From: Segatella paludivivens DSM 17968 = JCM 13650
GTDB taxonomy: Bacteria > Bacteroidota > Bacteroidia > Bacteroidales > Bacteroidaceae
DNA: 64,000 nt
Direction: 5' to 3'
Assembly: GCF_000373185.1 (NCBI RefSeq)
Contig: NZ_KB890632.1
Span: 26,277-90,276, forward strand
Both the position numbers and the translations under genes were made by a program. The notes beneath the pieces were generated by a model. It saw nothing but the letters and a program-made list of their open reading frames with translations. It was not told where the DNA came from and searched no databases. Shown in pieces: positions 41,352-50,561 of the stretch (its first letter is position 1; the number at the start of each line of letters is the position of its first letter).

Positions 41352-41826
41352 TCTTAATTTTATTATCACTGTCTTAACTACGTTTTCACTTGTATTTATA
41401 TGTTGTTTATAAATTGTAATTTTGTCAGTTGATGTAAAGTATATTTATTATAACTATTATTGTTTCTACACTATTCAAGCTTTGAGTGTATTGCTAGTTT
41501 GTAAAATGCAGATGAATGTGTATAATTTTATATGCGATGAAACATATCAGAATCGCTTACGTTAATCGCATTTACTAGTTGCTTGTTTTATTCGCTATCC
41601 TCGTAAGGCTAAGTTTTATACATATTTTTGTTTAATTAATGATTCGTATAAATTTATTTATGGAGGATAGTTTAACTTTATGTGACAACTAGTGGCTAAA
41701 AATATAGGATGAATTCGATTGAACTTAAAAAGTAGTTAACCATTGCATAAAACATTTATAATTAATGATGTAATATTGAAAATGATACAATTAATGCTAA
41801 AAAAGTAGATTATTATTATTTTAGCT
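41352..41826. other. Gene-free AT-rich stretch
   Basis: About 475 bases without a gene. An AT-only stem, AATAAAAT (41342-41349) with ATTTTATT (41357-41364), overlaps the lipoprotein stop and might be a weak terminator. ATGCGAT (41532-41538) and ATCGCAT (41565-41571) form a wide inverted repeat. I see nothing else. Confidence 0.5.
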
Positions 41827-41858
41827 CTTGACAGCAACTATAATTATTATTATATTTG
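41827..41858 (+). promoter_or_regulatory. Strong promoter of the orphan 42-kb unit
   Basis: CTTG (41827-41830), 20 bases, then TATATTTG (41851-41858), a near-perfect Bacteroidetes promoter. The start of transcription should be near 41865, before a 38-codon ORF. Confidence 0.7.
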
Positions 41859-41901
41859 CGGTAAGATGTAATATCGCATTGACTAATTAAATTGAATGAT
41901 C

Positions 41902-42018
41902 ATGAAAACTAACAAGGCGTTACAAGAACAGATCCTTAAAGTTTACACTCGTGATGAGGAAAATGATAAAGGACCCACACAAGTTCAAATAATTTCTACT
42001 GATGTGTGGTATAATTGA
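41902..42018 (+). CDS. 38-residue ORF, unrecognised
   Basis: The frame MKTNKALQEQILKVYTRDEE... ends at TGA 42018. It is hydrophilic, has no signal peptide or membrane segment, and its N-terminal half could form one helix. An in-frame ATG two codons upstream (41896) is also possible. I do not recognise it. Support comes from the strong promoter about 45 bases upstream and a sensible leader; against it are the short length and the structured RNA that follows. It could be a true small protein, a leader peptide, or the 5' stump of a lost gene. Confidence 0.35.
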   Translation: MKTNKALQEQILKVYTRDEENDKGPTQVQIISTDVWYN

Positions 42019-42030
42019 ATTATGACTGCG

Positions 42031-42118
42031 TTCTCCTATATGTAATATCTCATTTTTAGCTAAATTAGCTTTCATTATAGGAGAATGATCTATATGAATT
42101 ATAATTGTTTTATAATTC
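42031..42118 (+). ncRNA. Structured RNA downstream of the 38-residue ORF
   Basis: Two hairpins with perfect stems stand here. TTCTCCTATA (42031-42040) pairs with TATAGGAGAA (42076-42085) and encloses a small AGCTAA/TTAGCT stem (42058-42070). GAATTATAA (42096-42104) pairs with TTATAATTC (42110-42118). They sit between the ORF stop and the terminator, so the transcript from 41865 to about 42170 would be roughly 300 bases and mostly folded. The right arm of the first hairpin holds AGGAGA, an SD-like word hidden in the stem. Confidence 0.4.
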
Positions 42119-42124
42119 AATAAA

Positions 42125-42170
42125 ATTCGGGAGCTTTTCTGCAATAATGGAATGCTCTCGAATATTTTTT
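42125..42170 (+). terminator. Terminator of the orphan 42-kb unit
   Basis: ATTCGGGAGC (42125-42134) pairs with GCTCTCGAAT (42154-42163) with one G-T wobble, then a T-run to 42170. Confidence 0.7.
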
Positions 42171-42356
42171 AAAAGCTTTTCTATTTATCACATAATCTAT
42201 CATAAGTATGTTCTTTCTTTTGTCATCATCATAATCACTGAATAGAATAGCAATAGATCGAGCGTATTTGGAATAATTCTAAAGGAGCTTTTTAGAGCAT
42301 AGCGTAATGGCTGAGCGCATGCAACGCTTGGTGAGACAAATTATAACACGTTTTAT

Positions 42357-42387
42357 TTTGCTTTTCCACTCGTTTGCAGTATCTTTG
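42357..42387 (+). promoter_or_regulatory. Promoter of the first envelope operon
   Basis: TTTG (42357-42360), 19 bases, then TATCTTTG (42380-42387), an exact match, 19 bases before the ATG at 42406. It probably drives the overlapping genes that run to 51926. Confidence 0.8.
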
Positions 42388-42405
42388 CACAAAAATTAGT
42401 ATTTG

Positions 42406-44241
42406 ATGAAGATATTAGGAATATTGGGCGCTGTTTTACGTAAGATGTTTAGCCCGATAAAAGCCAATGCATTGTTTGTTATATTTATGTATCTGCTTGG
42501 ATGTCTATGTGCTTGGACTACGTTGCCTAACGCAAAGAATGCGGAAATATATCAAAACTTGTATTTGGAATTGTTTTTTGACCTTTTCCTACTATGTGCA
42601 ATTCTATTAGTTATTCCGGTGAAAATACGTAGATGGGTCAAAATGACTTTGTATGTGCTGCTTTATGTTGTAGCATTAGTAGACGTGTATTGTTTCGTGA
42701 ATTTTGATTCTACTTTGAATCCCTCTATATTAATGCTAGTTGGTGAAACTGATGGTCGTGAGGCAAGCGAATTCCTTTCTACTTTAGTTTCTCCAGATTT
42801 GATATTCAGTAATGTAGGATGGATATTACTTTTGATAATTGTCAATGTCTTCGTGGCTTATTTGCCAAAGATGAAGAGATTAAAATTAGCAAATCTTAAA
42901 TGGAATGATAGATATTCACCTTATGCTGGACTTTTATCAGTAGTACTTCTTTTGTGGGGAGGTTTCAGCTCTGCACAAAATAAAATAGCTACATGGAATT
43001 TGATGTCAGCAACTAGTGTTGGTGATATTGAACATACGTTGACTGAAAGTGATCATGCTGTATTGTATACTCCAATCAGCAGACTTATATTCAGTATGTA
43101 TGCTAACTCTTTAGCTTCAAAACAAGTTGATAAACTTGTAGCTTCAGCTAAAAGTGTAGAAGTTGATAGTTGTTCATATCGTTCTCCAAATATCGTTCTT
43201 ATAATTGGTGAGAGTTATGGAAAGAGACATTCTCAACAATACGGATATTTTATGCCAACTACACCACGACAGATAAAGCGTGAGAAAAGTGGACTTCTTG
43301 TTCCTTTTACGGATGTCGTTTCTCCTTGGAACTTGACAAGCTTTGTATTTAAAAATGTATTTTCAATGCATGTGGTTGGCGAGAAAGGCGAGTGGTGTGA
43401 TTATCCCTTATTTCCTGAATTGTTTAGAAAAGCTGGATACAATGTCTCTTTTCTTACAAATCAATTCTTGCCACAGGCAAAGGCCGCGGTTTACGACTTT
43501 AGTGGAGGCTTTTTCTTGAATAATCCTCAACTAAGCAAGGCACAGTTTGATATTCGTAATGATAAATTACATGTTTTTGACGAGGATTTGCTTACAGATT
43601 ATGACAACTTCGTGAAGAAAGGAAAGATAAAGCCAGACGGTCATAATCTTACGATATTTCATCTTATAGGACAGCATGTAAACTATCGTACACGTTGTCC
43701 GCGAAGTCAGTTCAAATTCTTTGCTAGTAATTATGAGGACAAGCGCCCTGAGCTTACACCTAAGCAGCGCAAAATTTTAAGTTATTACGATAATGCAGTA
43801 CAATATAACGACTCAATTGTAGATCAGATTTGCAAACGCTTTGAAAATAAGGATGCGATCGTTATCTATATGCCCGATCATGGTGAAGAATGTTATGAAG
43901 ACAATCGTGGTTTTATATGTAGAAATCACTCTGCCTCTATAGATTGGCCGTTGGCACATTATGAGTTTGAAATCCCATTCTGGATATATTGTTCTCCAAA
44001 GTACGCTCATAGTCACCCAGAGATATTCAAAGAAATTGTGCAGGCAAGAAAACGCAGATTTATGACAGATGCATTGCCAGATATGCTTCTGTATCTTGCT
44101 GGAATCTCATCTAAAGACTATCATGCAGAGTATAATATTCTTAGTAGTAAATATGATGAAATGCGCCCGCGAATATTGAAAGGCACTACCGATTATGACA
44201 AATTGCGCGACGCTTATTTAAAGAATAAGAAGAAAAAATGA
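42406..44241 (+). CDS. Phosphoethanolamine transferase-like membrane sulfatase-fold protein
   Basis: Probably transfers phosphoethanolamine to a surface glycolipid such as lipid A or LPS core. About 611 residues: five N-terminal membrane helices, then a periplasmic alkaline-phosphatase/sulfatase-fold domain. Metal and active-site motifs of the EptA/CptA group are seen: IGESYGKRHSQQYGY with Glu269, the SPWNLTSF segment with candidate nucleophile Thr311, and MPDHGEE with Asp491 and His492. The TTG three bases upstream is a weaker start. Its stop overlaps the next gene by 4 bases. The acceptor cannot be told from sequence; lipid A 1-phosphate decoration affects resistance to cationic peptides in related bacteria. 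Confidence 0.8.
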   Translation: MKILGILGAVLRKMFSPIKANALFVIFMYLLGCLCAWTTLPNAKNAEIYQNLYLELFFDLFLLCAILLVIPVKIRRWVKMTLYVLLYVVALVDVYCFVNFDSTLNPSILMLVGETDGREASEFLSTLVSPDLIFSNVGWILLLIIVNVFVAYLPKMKRLKLANLKWNDRYSPYAGLLSVVLLLWGGFSSAQNKIATWNLMSATSVGDIEHTLTESDHAVLYTPISRLIFSMYANSLASKQVDKLVASAKSVEVDSCSYRSPNIVLIIGESYGKRHSQQYGYFMPTTPRQIKREKSGLLVPFTDVVSPWNLTSFVFKNVFSMHVVGEKGEWCDYPLFPELFRKAGYNVSFLTNQFLPQAKAAVYDFSGGFFLNNPQLSKAQFDIRNDKLHVFDEDLLTDYDNFVKKGKIKPDGHNLTIFHLIGQHVNYRTRCPRSQFKFFASNYEDKRPELTPKQRKILSYYDNAVQYNDSIVDQICKRFENKDAIVIYMPDHGEECYEDNRGFICRNHSASIDWPLAHYEFEIPFWIYCSPKYAHSHPEIFKEIVQARKRRFMTDALPDMLLYLAGISSKDYHAEYNILSSKYDEMRPRILKGTTDYDKLRDAYLKNKKKK

Positions 44242-45287
44242 ACGAACAATTATTAAGTCGTACGGATTGTAATGCTATGCGTGGGTTGGCTATTATCGGT
44301 ATAGTCCTGCACAATTATTGCCATTGGTTAAGTCCGGTGGTTAAGGAGAACGAATATCAATATTTTCAGGAAAACGTAGATGGAATGATTTCTTCTATTT
44401 GTACTCCTGATAGTCTGTTGCCAATGCATATCCTTTCATTTCTAGGACATTATGGTGTGCCAGTGTTCTTGTTTCTCAGTGCATATGGACTAGTCATGAA
44501 GTATGAGAAAAAAGATGCAAAAGTGCCTTCAACGTATAGTTTCATAAAGCGTCATTATATGAAACTATTCAAGATGATGATTATTGGTTTCGTGGCTTTC
44601 ACTATGCTCGATCTGATTACTCCAGGAGCACATAATTATAAGTTTATTGATATTGTGGCAATGATAGGCATGTTCAACAATGTTCTGCCAAAGCCTGATG
44701 ATATTATTTGGCCTGGTCCATATTGGTTTTTTGGACTCATGCTGCAATTGTATATTGTCTACAAATTGTTCTTGTGTCGTCGTAATGTCATATTTGTTAT
44801 TTTGTTTATGGCAGCATGTGTATTTGGACAGTTGTTCTTTGATGCAGAAGGAGAAGCTCTTAATCGTTACAGATATAATTTCATGGGCGGAATGTTGCCT
44901 TTCGGATTAGGTATTCTTTATGCTCGATATGGTCACAAAATGACGATGTGGGGATATGCTTCAATGTTTGTGGTGTCATCATTACTTATCTGCGTACTTA
45001 GTTGCAGTTTCCTAGGCTGGACATTTGTCCCTGCATTTGTTTGTACTGCGAGCATAGGTTTGGTGAAAATTTTGAACGGTAATGGTCTTAACTCAATTAA
45101 GTCATTATTGGGTTGGATGGGAAGCATCAGTGCAGCGTTGTTCGTATGCCATCCAATAACTCGCAAGATATTTATCCCTATAAGTAAAAGTGGTGATTAC
45201 TATGCTGGATTTCTTTTATATATAATTACCAGCATTTGTCTGGCTTGGTTGTTTAATGAACTAATAAAGCGAATACCATTGAAATGA
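44238..45287 (+). CDS. Membrane acyltransferase (acyltransferase_3 family)
   Basis: Multi-pass inner-membrane protein of 349 residues that probably adds acetyl or a similar group to a surface sugar. It has the family start RGLAIIGIVLHNYCHW, with the conserved His-bearing first helix, and the FLFLSAYGLVMKYE segment that follows. About ten hydrophobic helices. Overlaps both neighbours by 4 bases (ATGA), so it is translationally coupled in the envelope operon. The substrate is not known. Confidence 0.82.
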   Translation: MNEQLLSRTDCNAMRGLAIIGIVLHNYCHWLSPVVKENEYQYFQENVDGMISSICTPDSLLPMHILSFLGHYGVPVFLFLSAYGLVMKYEKKDAKVPSTYSFIKRHYMKLFKMMIIGFVAFTMLDLITPGAHNYKFIDIVAMIGMFNNVLPKPDDIIWPGPYWFFGLMLQLYIVYKLFLCRRNVIFVILFMAACVFGQLFFDAEGEALNRYRYNFMGGMLPFGLGILYARYGHKMTMWGYASMFVVSSLLICVLSCSFLGWTFVPAFVCTASIGLVKILNGNGLNSIKSLLGWMGSISAALFVCHPITRKIFIPISKSGDYYAGFLLYIITSICLAWLFNELIKRIPLK

Positions 45288-46300
45288 AGATAAAGAATAT
45301 TGAACTCGCTAATATCTCGCGTTATCGTGGGGAATTGATGGGAATCGCAATGATTTTCATCTTCCTGTTTCATGTTGCCCTTCCACGCAGCAATATGTTT
45401 TTTGGTTTGCGACGTATAGGAAACATTGGTGTAGACATGTTCCTTTTCCTCAGTGGAATTGGTTTGTGGTTCTCATGGATGAAACATCCTTCATTAAAGC
45501 GCTTTTTCAAACGCCGTTATCTTCGAATTTATCCTGCGTGGCTCATTATCTCATGCCTTTATTACATCCCTCATTTTCATGGTAGTAGTTTGCATGCTTG
45601 GATAGACCTTATTGGCGATATCACAATCAACTGGGACTTCTGGTTGCATAATGAACTTACATTCTGGTATATTCCGGCAATGATGATGCTCTATTTGTTT
45701 GCACCACCATATATGGAGCTCATACGTCGTCATCCTGTTTATCGTTGGCTTCCTGTCGTGATGATATCGTGGTGCATACTTGTTCAGTATGTTACCCCTA
45801 TTCATGACGCGGTGGGTCATATAGAGATTTTCTGGAGTCGTGTTCCTATATTCTTTATTGGAATAAATATGGGAGAAGCAGTACGCAGAAAGGATAAATT
45901 GGATAGTGCTAGTATCTGGTTGATATTAATAGTATTCGTAATGACTCTTTCTGCAAGTATATTCCTAGAGCAGAATCTTCACAATCGTTTTCCTCTTTAT
46001 GTAGAGAGAATGTTGTATATTCCACTCACAATAAGTACAATACTTCTACTGAATAGAGTGTTTCGCAGAACACCAAAATGGTTTAATTCCATATTTAAGT
46101 TCATTGGTGCATTAAGTTTGGAATGCTATCTCATACATATACACTTTGTGCTTGAATATATACCAAGTACGTGTGGCTACTGGACAACTTTCCTTATATG
46201 TGTATTGATAACAATGCCATTGTCATGGGTGTTAAGTAAGATAGTTAATTATATATCAAACTTTATAGAAAAATATATATGGACAGCAAAGCATATTTGA
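45284..46300 (+). CDS. Membrane acyltransferase (acyltransferase_3 family)
   Basis: Second acyltransferase in tandem, 338 residues. RYRGELMGIAMIFIFLFHVAL and VDMFLFLSGIGLWFSW match the family's first helices and His motif; KRRYLRIYPAWL is the typical basic loop after them. It overlaps the previous gene by 4 bases and the next by 22. It is distant from its neighbour at 44238, so the pair is not a recent duplication. Confidence 0.82.
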   Translation: MKIKNIELANISRYRGELMGIAMIFIFLFHVALPRSNMFFGLRRIGNIGVDMFLFLSGIGLWFSWMKHPSLKRFFKRRYLRIYPAWLIISCLYYIPHFHGSSLHAWIDLIGDITINWDFWLHNELTFWYIPAMMMLYLFAPPYMELIRRHPVYRWLPVVMISWCILVQYVTPIHDAVGHIEIFWSRVPIFFIGINMGEAVRRKDKLDSASIWLILIVFVMTLSASIFLEQNLHNRFPLYVERMLYIPLTISTILLLNRVFRRTPKWFNSIFKFIGALSLECYLIHIHFVLEYIPSTCGYWTTFLICVLITMPLSWVLSKIVNYISNFIEKYIWTAKHI

Positions 46301-47169
46301 AACTAATCCGTCCGAAGCAATGGATTAAGAATTTCTTCGTGATGGTGCCTTTGTTTTTCGGTGGAGAACTATTTAATTTAAAGGCTCTCATCGCTGGTGC
46401 TATAACCTTTCTGGCTTATAGCTTTGCTGCTTCGTCTATATATTGTTATAATGATATCCATGACGTGGATGATGATAGACGTCATCCTGCGAAATGTCAT
46501 CGTCCCGTCGCTTCTGGTGCTGTGTCGATTTTGAAGGCTTATATAATCATGGTGTTGATGATTCTGCTGTCTATGGCGTGCATCGTGTTTTTGCCTGAAA
46601 ATAATTTCGAGACAGGTGGAGTCATCCTTTTCTATTGGTTGCTTAATCTTGCCTATTGTGCTAGATTAAAGCGGTATGCAATTGTGGATGTATGTATTGT
46701 GGCTTTCGGTTTCGTACTGCGTCTGTTTGCAGGTGGTTTTGCTTCTGATATCTTACTCAGCAAGTGGATTGTCTTAATGACATTCCTTATAACTTTGTTT
46801 ATGAGTTTTGCAAAGCGCCGTGATGATGTTTTAAGAATGGAGGAAACTGGTGAAGCGCCACGTCACAATACTATAAGATATAATCTTACGTTTATCAATC
46901 AGGCTATCACGATAACGGCTTCGGTTACGTTGGTATGTTATATAATGTACACTGTAAGTCCTGAGGTTATTGAGAATTTCCACACAGATTATCTTTATCT
47001 CACAAGTGTATTTGTTCTTCTTGGGTTGCTGCGTTATATACAATTGGCGGTAGTAGATGAGGAAAGCGGTGATCCTACAAAGATTATATTAAAAGACCAT
47101 TTTACTCAGTTGGTCGTCTTTGCTTGGTTGGTTTCTTTCATGATAATTATATATGTATTTAAGCGATGA
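46279..47169 (+). CDS. UbiA-type phosphoribosyl polyprenyl-phosphate synthase
   Basis: Membrane prenyltransferase-fold enzyme, 296 residues. The first Asp-rich motif reads YNDIHDVDDDRRHPAKCHRPVASG (Asn58, Asp59, Asp62, Asp66, then HPxK and RPxAxG), the pattern of decaprenyl-phosphate phosphoribosyltransferase (Rv3806c type) and not of quinone or haem UbiA enzymes. The start RPKQWIKNFFVMVPLFF also fits. Such enzymes join phosphoribosyl pyrophosphate to a polyprenyl phosphate. The next gene encodes a HAD phosphatase overlapping by 4 bases and then a GtrA protein, which fits a route to a polyprenyl-phosphate pentose donor. The product in this organism is inference. Confidence 0.82.
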   Translation: MDSKAYLKLIRPKQWIKNFFVMVPLFFGGELFNLKALIAGAITFLAYSFAASSIYCYNDIHDVDDDRRHPAKCHRPVASGAVSILKAYIIMVLMILLSMACIVFLPENNFETGGVILFYWLLNLAYCARLKRYAIVDVCIVAFGFVLRLFAGGFASDILLSKWIVLMTFLITLFMSFAKRRDDVLRMEETGEAPRHNTIRYNLTFINQAITITASVTLVCYIMYTVSPEVIENFHTDYLYLTSVFVLLGLLRYIQLAVVDEESGDPTKIILKDHFTQLVVFAWLVSFMIIIYVFKR

Positions 47170-47756
47170 GAGAAAAAATCTTGTTTTTTGATTTTGACGG
47201 TACGTTAACTACCAAGGATACGTTGCTTGAATTTATACTTTATTCATGTGGCAGTATCAGGTTTCTATTAGGCTTTTTGCTTTATAGTCCTTTATTGATA
47301 TTAATGAAATTTGGTTTATATCCAAATTGGAAAGCTAAGCAGCATGTGTTCAGCCATTTCTTCGGTGGTATGAAAATAGAGGAATTCAATGTGCTATGCC
47401 GTAAGTTTGCCGTAGATTGTCGTTATCTTCTTCGTCCAGAAGCTGTGAAAGAGATGGAAACAGCTATGACTGAAGGCATAAAAGTATATGTAGTAAGTGC
47501 AAGTATAGATAATTGGGTACAACCATTCTTTGAGTTTGCTAAGGTCTTAGGAACCCAGATCGAGGTGATAGATGGAATCCTCACCGGACGTTTTATTACC
47601 CCAAATTGCTATGGCATTGAAAAGGTGAGACGTATAAAACAGGTGTTGACAGAACCTCGTTCACATTATTACATAGTAGCTTATGGCGATAGCCGTGGCG
47701 ATAAGGAAATGCTTGATTATGCAGATGAAACACATTTCAGACCGTTTAGACACTGA
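47166..47756 (+). CDS. HAD-IB family phosphatase
   Basis: Soluble HAD-superfamily hydrolase of 196 residues. Motif I is FFDFDGTLT (nucleophile Asp9, Asp11); motif III is YGDSRGDKEML (Asp175, Asp179). The helical cap and overall length fit the HAD-IB subfamily, which includes phosphoserine phosphatase. Its overlap with the UbiA-type gene suggests it removes the 5-phosphate from phosphoribosyl-polyprenyl phosphate; in some bacteria such HAD and UbiA domains are fused. Overlaps the start of the GtrA gene. Confidence 0.8.
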   Translation: MREKILFFDFDGTLTTKDTLLEFILYSCGSIRFLLGFLLYSPLLILMKFGLYPNWKAKQHVFSHFFGGMKIEEFNVLCRKFAVDCRYLLRPEAVKEMETAMTEGIKVYVVSASIDNWVQPFFEFAKVLGTQIEVIDGILTGRFITPNCYGIEKVRRIKQVLTEPRSHYYIVAYGDSRGDKEMLDYADETHFRPFRH

Positions 47757-48132
47757 TAAGCGTGAAAAGGTTGGTGAGATTCTGAGATTTGGAATCGTTG
47801 GTGCCATTGCCGCATTGTTACAATACGGCGTGTATCTTGTTATGCTTTTATTTATGTCTCCGGGCATAGCAAATACTATTGGATATATAATAAGTTTTAT
47901 ATTCAATTTTGTTGCCAGTACGCATTATACTTTTAAGGTAAAGGCTAATGCTAAACGTGGAATTGGATTTGCGTTGAGTCATGTTGTCAACTATCTATTG
48001 CAGACAGTTATGTTGCTGCTGTTTATATATATAGGTGTGCCAAAGGCTTATGCGCCTATCCCTATGTTTTGCGTGTGTGTACCAGTTAATTTCATCTTGG
48101 TGCGCTATTTTCTTACAAAAAAGTTTCATTAA
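47719..48132 (+). CDS. GtrA family membrane protein
   Basis: Four-helix membrane protein of about 137 residues, GtrA family, thought to flip or help flip polyprenyl-phosphate sugars. The core ILRFGIVGAIAALLQYGVYL and the FNFVASTHYTFK loop are typical. The exact start is uncertain: ATGs at 47719 and 47725 suit the family, while one at 47683 lies deep in the HAD gene. In mycobacteria a GtrA-like protein (Rv3789) is encoded beside the same prenyltransferase type, which supports a shared pathway here. Confidence 0.8.
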   Translation: MQMKHISDRLDTDKREKVGEILRFGIVGAIAALLQYGVYLVMLLFMSPGIANTIGYIISFIFNFVASTHYTFKVKANAKRGIGFALSHVVNYLLQTVMLLLFIYIGVPKAYAPIPMFCVCVPVNFILVRYFLTKKFH

Positions 48133-49563
48133 ATGAAAAATATCTTCAAGATAAATAAAGAGGAACGTTGGCTCGCTTTGGGAGTCTTCTTATTTACATT
48201 GATGCTGAATGCATTGGTGATAATAAAGTATTATGATCGGTTCATCAAACTTTCTAATAATTATCGCAGTCTGTTTGTAAAGACATTCCATATATCGGGC
48301 TTTGATCCGCTCACTTATGAAGTCGTTTCCAAGTGGACTACATCCTATAATATACATCGCCATCCTTTGTTGGCGTTCTTCATGTATATTCCCAATCAAA
48401 TAAATCAAGCATTGATTATGTTGACTGGGCATAACTGTGTGCAGTTTGTTGTAGCTGCTATTTTGGTGTTCTGTGCATTCTATTCATTCATATTTTTATA
48501 TAGAATATTCCGTGAAGTTCTAGATTTGCAAAGCTTTGACGCATCTGCTTTGGCTATATTCACATTTTCATTTGCCTATGTAATGGTAGCGTCAATGGTA
48601 CCCGATCATTTCATTATGTCAATGTTCATGCTGATAATGACATTGTATATAAGTGGATTGAAAATGAAAAAACATTTGCCACTGTCTAGATGGCAGACAA
48701 TATTATTGTTTGTATTTACTGCAGGTGTTTCTCTTAGTAATGGTGTTAAGACTTTTTTTGCGGGTATGTTTACTAATGGAAAACGTTTCTTTCGTCCTTT
48801 GAATATCATTCTTGTTGTTGTCGTTCCTTCTGCACTTATATGGGTGTTCTCCAATTATGAATACCAAACTCTCGAGTATCCACGTTGGCACTCTCGTCAA
48901 GTAGCTAAGTTAAGACTGGATGAGAAGCATAAGAAGAAAGTCTTTGAGATGTACAAGGATACTACTCATATAAGTGATTCTGCAGAGATAGCCTTTAATG
49001 TAAATAATATATTAAGCAGACAAGCTGTAGATGCGTATCGCAAAAAGCAGCAGAGCCCTAATGTCGCTCATCAAGGCGAACCAATAGCTAAGGGAGAATA
49101 TATCGGTTGGACTGATATCTCTACGCCTCGTATTATGACTGTTGTCGAAAACCTTTTCGGAGAATCTATTCTGTTGCATCAAAACTATCTGTTGGGTGAT
49201 ACCCTTACGGGCAGACCTGTGCTTGTGCATTACAAATGGATATTTAATTATGTTGTTGAAGGTATCATCGTAATACTTTTTGCATTAGGCTTATACTGTG
49301 GAAGAAAAAATAAGTTTATGTGGATGGCGGTGTCCTTCATGGCTTTTGATATGCTGTTGCATTTAGGGCTAGGCTTTGGCATAAACGAAGTTTATATAAT
49401 GAGTCCTCATTGGGCTTTCGTTATAACGATAGTGATAGCTTGTCTTGCTAAAAAGTTGAATGAAAGAAAACTTGTGGCGTTCCGCACGTTGATATGTTGC
49501 CTTGCTGCATACTTGCTTATTTACAATACCGCGCTGATAGTGGAATACCTCACAATACTTTAA
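48133..49563 (+). CDS. Multi-pass membrane protein, GT-C-like (paralogue A)
   Basis: A 476-residue polytopic membrane protein; I recall this group as DUF6080, not certain. It starts with KINKEERWLALGVFL, then a membrane helix, then an extracytoplasmic loop with SGFD (Asp58) and HRHPLL (His77, Pro78). An acidic residue in the first loop and an HP-L motif are features of GT-C glycosyltransferases that use polyprenyl-phosphate sugars. The C-terminal part has TPRIMTVVENLFGESI before the last helices. Its paralogue is encoded at 50562. It follows the UbiA-HAD-GtrA trio directly, so it may be the transferase that uses their product. Confidence 0.6.
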   Translation: MKNIFKINKEERWLALGVFLFTLMLNALVIIKYYDRFIKLSNNYRSLFVKTFHISGFDPLTYEVVSKWTTSYNIHRHPLLAFFMYIPNQINQALIMLTGHNCVQFVVAAILVFCAFYSFIFLYRIFREVLDLQSFDASALAIFTFSFAYVMVASMVPDHFIMSMFMLIMTLYISGLKMKKHLPLSRWQTILLFVFTAGVSLSNGVKTFFAGMFTNGKRFFRPLNIILVVVVPSALIWVFSNYEYQTLEYPRWHSRQVAKLRLDEKHKKKVFEMYKDTTHISDSAEIAFNVNNILSRQAVDAYRKKQQSPNVAHQGEPIAKGEYIGWTDISTPRIMTVVENLFGESILLHQNYLLGDTLTGRPVLVHYKWIFNYVVEGIIVILFALGLYCGRKNKFMWMAVSFMAFDMLLHLGLGFGINEVYIMSPHWAFVITIVIACLAKKLNERKLVAFRTLICCLAAYLLIYNTALIVEYLTIL

Positions 49564-49569
49564 TAGTGT

Positions 49570-50508
49570 ATGAAAAGAAACGATGATATAAACTATACAA
49601 GGACAATATTGATATTGTTGGTGATATTGGTACATATCGTACCTTTTACCATATTGCACCCGCAATTAAAAGCGGCAATACTTTCATTCATGATGCCTAC
49701 TTTCCTGCTCATCACAGGTTATCTAGTAAACATCAATAAAAGTTTTCGCAAATTCTCAATTTATTATCTTGGCATACTTGTTCCTTATGTCGTGATGACA
49801 GTTGCTTATTCTGTTGTTTCTTATTTTATGCCGGTGCGTGATGGCATACATGAATTGTCGGCAAGTGTTATTCTTGATAAGGTATTAGTAACATCTATTG
49901 GTCCGTATTGGTTTCTTCATACGATGTTGATTTGTGGATTGCTGTATTATGTATGTTTCGCAATTCCTTTACGCAAGGAGTATAAGATAGAGCGCTTGAT
50001 CGTTTTTGGAATATCATTGCTTCTGTTATCATTGTTCACTCCTTTGCAATCATTAAAGATAAGTTCGTTTTATTTCATAGGTGTTTTACTTAGACAGACC
50101 GATTGTGATTTCGATAAGGTGTTCTATAAGTCACCCCTGTCATTGATTCCGTTCTGCATCTTGGTGTCTGATAAATCTTTCTATGATTGGGGACTGATCA
50201 CAGTAATAGTAATGGCTTATTGCTTCATCTCTTTTTCTTCATGGCTTTACGGTTACATCAAGGATAAGAAGGTAAATAAATATGTTATTCTGGTAGGAAT
50301 GAATACATTCCCAATATATATATTCCATCCAGTGTTCACCATGGCTGCTAAATTCTACAAACCTTGGTTAGCTTTTGATGCATCAGGTTGGTTGTTAGCA
50401 ATCGTTACGATAATCATTGCCATATCTGGAAGCCTTGTTATGGCATGGATATTAGACAAGACTAGGACTTGCTATTTGTTGGGAAAAGAAAGTATATTGA
50501 GATTATGA
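49570..50508 (+). CDS. Membrane acyltransferase family protein
   Basis: Third acyltransferase_3-like membrane protein of the island, 312 residues, about ten helices. It begins MKRNDDINYTRTILILLVIL with the conserved His in VHIVPF, and LPTFLLITGYLVN-like FMMPTFLLITGYL in helix two. It lies between the two GT-C-like paralogues, 6 bases after the first. The substrate is not known; O-acetylation of a surface sugar is the simplest guess. Confidence 0.78.
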   Translation: MKRNDDINYTRTILILLVILVHIVPFTILHPQLKAAILSFMMPTFLLITGYLVNINKSFRKFSIYYLGILVPYVVMTVAYSVVSYFMPVRDGIHELSASVILDKVLVTSIGPYWFLHTMLICGLLYYVCFAIPLRKEYKIERLIVFGISLLLLSLFTPLQSLKISSFYFIGVLLRQTDCDFDKVFYKSPLSLIPFCILVSDKSFYDWGLITVIVMAYCFISFSSWLYGYIKDKKVNKYVILVGMNTFPIYIFHPVFTMAAKFYKPWLAFDASGWLLAIVTIIIAISGSLVMAWILDKTRTCYLLGKESILRL

Positions 50509-50561
50509 TGCGTTTCTTCATTTCATAATCAGTTGTTGCGATAGATATAAATATTAAGTAA

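Noticed and set aside
41920..42144. 74-codon minus-strand frame over the orphan unit
   Set aside because: It overlaps the promoter-driven plus-strand unit, its hairpins and part of the terminator; its composition follows from the inverted repeats.
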